Shown piece by piece: positions 58,631 through 64,000 of a DNA stretch of 64,000 nt. The position numbers and the translations under genes are program-made. The notes beneath the pieces are model-generated. The model saw only the letters and a program-made list of their open reading frames with translations, made no database searches and had not been told where the DNA came from. Within the stretch, counting starts at the first letter, position 1; each line of letters starts with the position of its first letter. Location: NCBI GenBank assembly GCA_000149265.1, contig CH002046.1, forward strand, positions 13,688 through 77,687. The letters are read 5' to 3'. Origin of the DNA: Ciona savignyi (taxonomy: Eukaryota; Chordata; Ascidiacea; Phlebobranchia; Cionidae).

Positions 58631-60279
58631 TTACTTTAATGCACGAACTGCATCAATGAATTTCTCATTCTCTTCAGAAATAGTCTTCATCATCTTTTCA
58701 TTTTCTTGCGCAATCAGTGCTCTATCCTTCTCCCCTTTCTCTGACAGGAGTTTGCACATTTTCTCCCATTTCTCCCCCTCTTCTTTAGCTGAAAACCAAA
58801 AAATATATGTGATTAAAGCAACACAAAATTTTTTTAATTAAAGCAAGAGCATTTTTCTATGTTGTGTACCTTTCTGGCTATGTCTTCTTTTTGTTCGACC
58901 CGATTGACCTGCATCAACAAAAACTTACTTACTGCCCAAACAAATTATTACCTGAAACTCCAGCCAACTGAGGCTCTGTTCCCTCATTCTCATCACGGGC
59001 TTCTGCCTCTGTACCTAAATTTATAAATACTTAGCTGCCTTCTCAAGAAGATGGCTTATTGAATGTTAGGTTATGATAAGAAACATATTCAAAACACTAG
59101 ATAATATACCGGTAGTATAACTATGTATTTTACTAAATGAATAGAAGTGAATAAAACTTACCAATGGATTCTAAAATAAATATATATCATAGGCCATTCC
59201 TGATGGGCCAGCCTCCTCATCTTGGTTCGTTGGTGGTAGTGGGGGTTCACTGCTAAATGGAATATCACAGGCATTAAAAAATTCTTTAGTGGCTGCAGTT
59301 GAAGGTTCAGAATCCATGGAGATACATTCAACACCTCCACTCGCACATGCCTAGAAAATTAAATTTGTGCGAAATGTTAATCTTTTACAGTACTATTAAA
59401 GAAGTAACAATATTTAATGGTAAGAAATGCAGGCACTAATAAAAGGCACTTTTTCAATATTCTAAAAAAACATGGCAAAACAGTACCCTGTTACCATAGT
59501 TTATAAAACTAGCTACCACGCTTCTTGGTCGTGATGCAAATATCCGGTTCATTGCATCAAAAAATGGCCAAGCTAGAGCTTTTTGGGATGCTGCACCAGA
59601 TTTGTTTAATCCGCCACAGAGTTCATGATACGTTTCCTTGAGTTTCTTCCATTTGTTTTTGATTTGCGACCTTCATGAATTTGGGGACAATTATACGGTA
59701 TTGCACACCATACTGATCTAATCCAATACAACTCAACGAACTAGTACTTAACTTAATGGTAAAATGCTTTCATATTTTCCGACAGTTTTGTATGGGTAAT
59801 AAAAAGGCGGATATATAAACCAACGCAAATCTATTACAAAGCTACCGGCACCGTAGTTGAAAATCCGCCATAAATCACAGTTTACATTACCATTAGGGGG
59901 TTAATGATTAGTAAAAATCTCCACATGTTATAGTTTTAAATTAAAATCATTATGATTAGTACCGGTACAAATTTCTACACCGGTACTTCCATATTTCTAT
60001 TTTTTGGTACGGTACCGATAGCCTATTGCCCATTTTGGGTAAATATTTTTCATTATGGTGCCCTATTGGACTACCATACTGTGTGATAAGTTGATTTTAC
60101 ACTTACTTGGTAAAGTTGTGTCCTTTGCTTTGCATATTTAATATGACAGAGTCAAATAAAACAGATTCCCGGATATTTTTTATGTCCATCCTTTCTACTA
60201 ACTTTATTTCATCCACACAAAGTATCAGGTCCTTTGTTGCATTTAAAGTCCATTTAGCTCTTGCATCAGAATTATCCAT
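58631..60279 (-). CDS. Myb/SANT-like DNA-binding partner protein of the Harbinger element
   Basis: Exon 1 (60279-60107) starts MDNSDARAKWTLNATKDLIL and splices at AA|GTAAGT into exon 2 (59670-59487). That exon gives FTKSQIKNKWKKLKETYHEL, the hallmark of trihelix/Myb-SANT-like domains that accompany Harbinger transposases. The domain continues LAWPFFDAMNRIFASRP. Exon 3 (from 59350) is acidic and Ser/Pro-rich. Small exons near 59014-58953 and 58908-58870 (basic, likely nuclear localisation) lead to the last exon, 58790-58631, a charged coiled coil (EKWEKMCKLLSEKGEKD) ending in TAA. The frame of exon 3 meets a TAG at about 59171-59173 and the phases of the small exons do not all agree, so either I have a boundary wrong or the gene has small lesions. 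In the family this protein carries the transposase to the nucleus and the DNA ends. Confidence 0.7.
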
Positions 60280-60699
60280 ACTTTTATTAATAATGAATCC
60301 CTTGCCTCTAATCTACACACAAACAATGTTAAGTTTCAAGCATCTAGCACATCCAACTAAAAAATGCACCAACTATGTAGATATAGCCTAACTGACATGA
60401 CTGACTCCCATTCCTGCTAGCCTATCATTTTTAAACAGAGTAGGCTATTAGCGTAAAGTTTTAGACTTCCTGTCTGAAAAGTACTAAAACTAACTCTCGT
60501 GGCTCTGCCTTTGTCCAAACAGCAGTAAACTGTCGTTAACCAATAAAAACAACTCGTTAAGACCAGCCTCCTGGTTGTTAGCGAAAAACAGAGAGTGCGT
60601 AGCTGATAACGCAAAACGTGGACATTTAACGTTGAAGGGCCACATTTTACAAAAGGCAACTTCTGATTAGACCACCTCGCGAGGAGGTCCGAAAAGAAG

Positions 60700-60990
60700 C
60701 CACATTTTTTAGGCTAAAACCGACAAAAACGGCCACTATGGCCAAAAACAAGGCCATGCAGCAGTTTTGGCCACTTTTTTATTGGCCATGTAAACACGTT
60801 GCTGAAAATGGCCGAAATAAAAGCCAAGTTGGCCGAAAAACGAGGCCAGGCCAACTTTTTGGCCAATTTTGGCCACTTTTGGGGTGGTCATGTAAACAGG
60901 GCACCAAAAAAGGCCAAAAATTAGCCATTGTGGCTGAAAAACGTGGATAAAAGGCCATTTTTTTGGCCACTTTAAGTGTCCATACTGCCA
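60700..60990 (-). repeat. Right terminal repeat region of the Harbinger element
   Basis: Dense GGCC motifs (about 20 in 290 bases), including TTGGCCATGTAAACACG; inverted relative to the left end. Confidence 0.75.
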
Positions 60991-61269
60991 CAATGCTACA
61001 ATTGTTTACCAACACTGGCTTTATGCTGCATATGATATTTAGTTTGTTTTTACTCTTTATCAATAGATACTTTAAACTGAGGATTTCGAGCATCCAACCT
61101 GCTTGCTTGTGAGTGTATGTTATAAACCTCACTAAATACCACAATTAACAATGAAACATTGAATTACAAACCCATATATTTAAAGACATCATCCCATTAC
61201 AATACACCACTTGTTAAACACAATAGAAATCGACATATAATTCATTCCAAAACCACATTTTATCCAAAC

Positions 61270-61365
61270 CTTCCCGGGTTGCAGTTGTAGGATTCGCTTC
61301 ACAACTTCAGGATGATCACCAGGACCCACTTCCCATGATGTTGTCCAATCACCTTCTAAAACCAA
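61270..61365 (-). CDS. Possible exon of the LRR gene (32 residues)
   Basis: Starts after CATTTCCTCAG and ends at GGGAAG|GTTTGG, phase 0. Encodes LVLEGDWTTSWEVGPGDHPE and continues to ILQLQPGK. The splice sites and phase agree with the LRR exons on either side (52849 and 63874), but it has no clear LRR pattern, so membership is inferred from position. Confidence 0.4.
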
Positions 61366-61439
61366 CTGAGGAAATGCAATATTCAAGTTATAAACAAGAT
61401 AGCATATAAATGGATAGTGAATCTAACTTACTATTAAAA

Positions 61440-63873
61440 TTCGCCCCATAGGCGTCGATTTTTTCCGTTCTAAACGAAAACTGGGGTGGCGCCAAGATGG
61501 CATAACTTTATTTAGCTGTAACCAACTTTAAACACGTCGGCATTCGTATGCGTGGAAAGTCCCTTATATAGAATAACTTTGACATTGTTTTAATCACGAC
61601 GATGGATAGATATAAATAAAAAGTAATATTAAAAGCAGTTCCGGGCCTATTTTCAATTTGCATGCTGTCGCTTTTGGGCTTCCGTATTTATTGAAAAAAG
61701 ATTTAAAATACAACGAAAAGTAAAACGCAACAACAAGAGTGCTATAATAAAAAAATATTAATTACTACCCAGGTCCAAAACGACTTTAAAGTTAGTTTTC
61801 CCCTCTATGTACTTCTATTAAATGCCCCTTGGCGAACAGAGAATCCGCGTGTTTCTTTTAGAGAACTTATACCACGCCACAGTCGCCGATAAGATAATAT
61901 GGAAGTGTTTCTTAATATGCGTTTTCAGACAAAGGCAGAACGCGAGAAAATGGGTTTATAAAGATAACGGCGCCTGTTTAATTTTAATAACAATTTATAC
62001 AAAAGCAAATTTCTTATCTAAAATTGATTACCGCCGAGTTAACATAATTTTGTATTTTGATTCCCGACATATCGTATGCGTTAAGCATGTATAAATATAA
62101 TCTAACGTTATATCGGTCATTTACGTATTGCAATATTCAAACAATAAAGAACCTTGTTTTATCGATATTTATTATCCGGCTGTCACGCGCGTACATTGGT
62201 TCAGTTAGGCTATATGACAATTGTTATGCTAAGTCTCCATAAAAAAACGAAAATACAACGCTCCTATAGGCGCCTCTGTTACTAATTCACCTCTAAACTG
62301 GCACATGATTGTATACAACGCATATAGGCACGAAATCTCAACAACGTCAATGACGTAATACGGGAAATCCCTTAACATAAAATGAAATGCATATCTGCTC
62401 ATAACTTTTTAACAAAAAAATATTGGAAGAAACTGATTTGATTTTTGAAATCAGCGTATTTTTTTCCATTTATTAAGATATTCCTAGAATTGACTTCAGT
62501 TACCCTTTAACAATCACATTACTACATTTCTATCACAACGCAACAATAGCCATTATGCATTTATATACCACGATTCCTTTATTTATGATTGGCAGAGATG
62601 CGACACACCCCTTTATAATAAGGTTATATGGTGTTTTAACAAGTAAGATTACTCGTTTCAATTAAAGGCTTCGTCTTGTCGATAAACTCACGACACGTTT
62701 ATTGTAGTTTATCAATACTACTAAATAACGGTACTGTTTCTTAATCAATTATCTTTCTGGCTTTAAAGATTAGTTTGAGAGGTTCTGAGACCGCATTCTA
62801 AGGCAATTTAACATAGCTAATACGCGAAAACGATTTTCTCCTAACCCATGCATTTCGCGAATTGTTTTAAAATCATTAATTCGAACCCTGTGTATGGAAC
62901 AGATGGAAACTCAAACCCACTAAATATCAAGAAAGAATGGAAAACTTTAATTGACTCAATACTCATCTTATGTTAATTATCTAACAACACCAAATTATTA
63001 AGGAAGTTGTAGTAATTAGATATATAATACTGATTTTAAATAACAAGTTTACTAGACTAAACACTGTTTTCATTTGGAATCAACTCCAACATAAAACAAG
63101 AAGCTCCATTACAATTTAGTCAGCAGTTTGTTCATATATGTGTCTACATGATCCAACTGGTTAGATCAATCGGAGACACGAGATCATCATTCAATATCCA
63201 GCGTGACCATAACCAAGTGCTGTGTTAACATACAGCAATATACTGTGCTTCCACACCATGTCGGAATGTCCATCTAGAATCAAGATTCAAATTCCAATTG
63301 AAATCGCAATAATTAGAATTATTTTTCGATTCTAACAATTCATATTAAGTGCTCATAGTGGAACGATTTATTTTTACTTCAGCGATTATAATTATAATTA
63401 AAAATATTATGAAACAAACATGCAATTTTGTAACACTTGTAAGAGTTTCTTTGGCATTTAAAAGAAATGATTGAATTTGGAATATTGCAAGAAATTTCCC
63501 TAACACCATATGTGTATAGGATAGGCATTATGCGTGATTTTTAATACCAGAGACCAAACCATTTCTACTTACAGAAATATATATCACACAAAAATGTAAA
63601 TGATTTTGCTGACGAAATTCATCAATCATATGTACAATACTTCAATATCCCTGCTAACCTGACAATGGAACGAGGTAATTTGAAACTTTGTGCTATGTCA
63701 ATTGTGTTTTCCCATTACTAAAACATGAACAATAGTGATCCGCAAATAAGAAATCCGACCGGAATGAATAATTTGCATTTCATCCCATCACTACTTGTTA
63801 CCAATCCACATATGTCTATCTATATAAATATCGTTTCCTCTCTGAACGATCGAAATGTACAAGGAAGACTTAC
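61440..63873. other. Intron or intergenic sequence, nothing recognised
   Basis: AT-rich; short frames at 61822-62094 and 62057-62242 have no motif. CATAGGCG- and TATAGGCGCC-type motifs near 61449 and 62264 are in opposite orientation and may mark an old element, but the match is weak. Confidence 0.35.
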
Positions 63874-64000
63874 CGAGGAAAGTTGATGAACAGCTTCACA
63901 TAAGATGATGCGACTTTGTCTGGAAATCTCTTTCTCGCCAATTCGTAGACGGCGTATTTTATGCAAACAATCGGCCAAACAACTTGCTGCGTTCTCATCG
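63874..64000 (-). CDS. Divergent LRR exon, cut by the window edge
   Basis: The visible 42 codons end at TCCTCG|GTAAGT in phase 0. The protein reads DENAASCLADCLHKIRRLRI, then GEKEISRQSRIILCEAVHQL, which lines up residue by residue with the cassette (DDHAAQCLAGCVGKISEL and GQRMLQEAIQQL). It belongs to the same gene family on the same strand, so the gene starts beyond the right edge of the window. Confidence 0.8.

Larger units (their letters stand above)
56121..60990. mobile_element. Complete PIF/Harbinger DNA transposon
   Basis: Carries the two genes of the superfamily in convergent orientation, the transposase on plus and a Myb/SANT-like protein on minus. Both ends are made of many GGCC-centred short repeats. 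GTTTACATGGCC occurs three times at the left (56205-56335), and inverted forms (GGCCATGTAAAC, GGTCATGTAAAC) occur at the right (60784-60897). The outermost ends (GCTTATATGGCCATTTTAAA at the left, inverted TATGGACACTTAAAGTGGCC at the right) pair imperfectly. I could not fix the 3-bp target duplication expected for the superfamily, so the limits are approximate. Confidence 0.85.

Overview
This is animal nuclear DNA, most likely from an invertebrate chordate such as a Ciona-like tunicate; the species is my inference. The window is AT-rich, genes are split by GT-AG introns (some as short as 55 bases), and it carries animal-type transposons, poly(A) signals and an animal HECT ligase fragment. Bacterial features (operons, Shine-Dalgarno sites) do not apply. 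Two 100-N assembly gaps are present (18413-18512, 46970-47069).

Left part (1-7.4 kb): an unrecognised intronless gene (349-2555, +) is split into two overlapping frames at a perfect -1 slippery heptamer. A hAT-type MITE (3174-3435) and a dimeric repeat (about 4.23-4.6 kb) follow. A small unrecognised minus-strand gene (4756-5811) looks damaged. Three plus-strand exons encode part of a UBE3C-like HECT domain; their first intron is filled by a 27-bp minisatellite.

Middle (7.4-37.9 kb) is a stack of nested mobile elements. A decayed Mutator-like element (MULE, 7375-19658) has inverted termini, an intron-split transposase and a Ulp1-like protease region. A CR1/L2-group LINE sits inside it. Next come a 109-bp satellite, LTR-element remnants with a tRNA-Trp-type primer binding site, tRNA-derived SINE copies with a TATCC tail, and a 193-bp satellite between inverted arms rich in palindromic GAAAC motifs. 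A near-complete Tx1/L1-group LINE (29157-35795) has a perfect 12-bp target duplication and is split by a hAT-like insertion with a perfect 8-bp duplication. A second block of the 109-bp satellite and a 52-bp minisatellite follow.

Right part (38.8-64 kb) is the most interesting. On the minus strand nine complete 165-base exons plus one truncated copy each encode the same 55-residue double leucine-rich repeat (LRR). All are phase 0 with good splice sites and none has a stop. The ends of the cassette are nearly invariant, while substitutions gather at the predicted exposed beta-strand positions. Divergent exons of the same design lie at 52.85-53.0 kb and at the right edge (63.87 kb onward), so this is probably one large minus-strand NLR/LRR-type gene that starts outside the window. 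A complete PIF/Harbinger transposon (about 56.1-61.0 kb), with an uninterrupted 366-residue transposase and a convergent Myb/SANT-like partner gene, appears to lie in one of its introns. Most of the remaining sequence is introns and old repeats.
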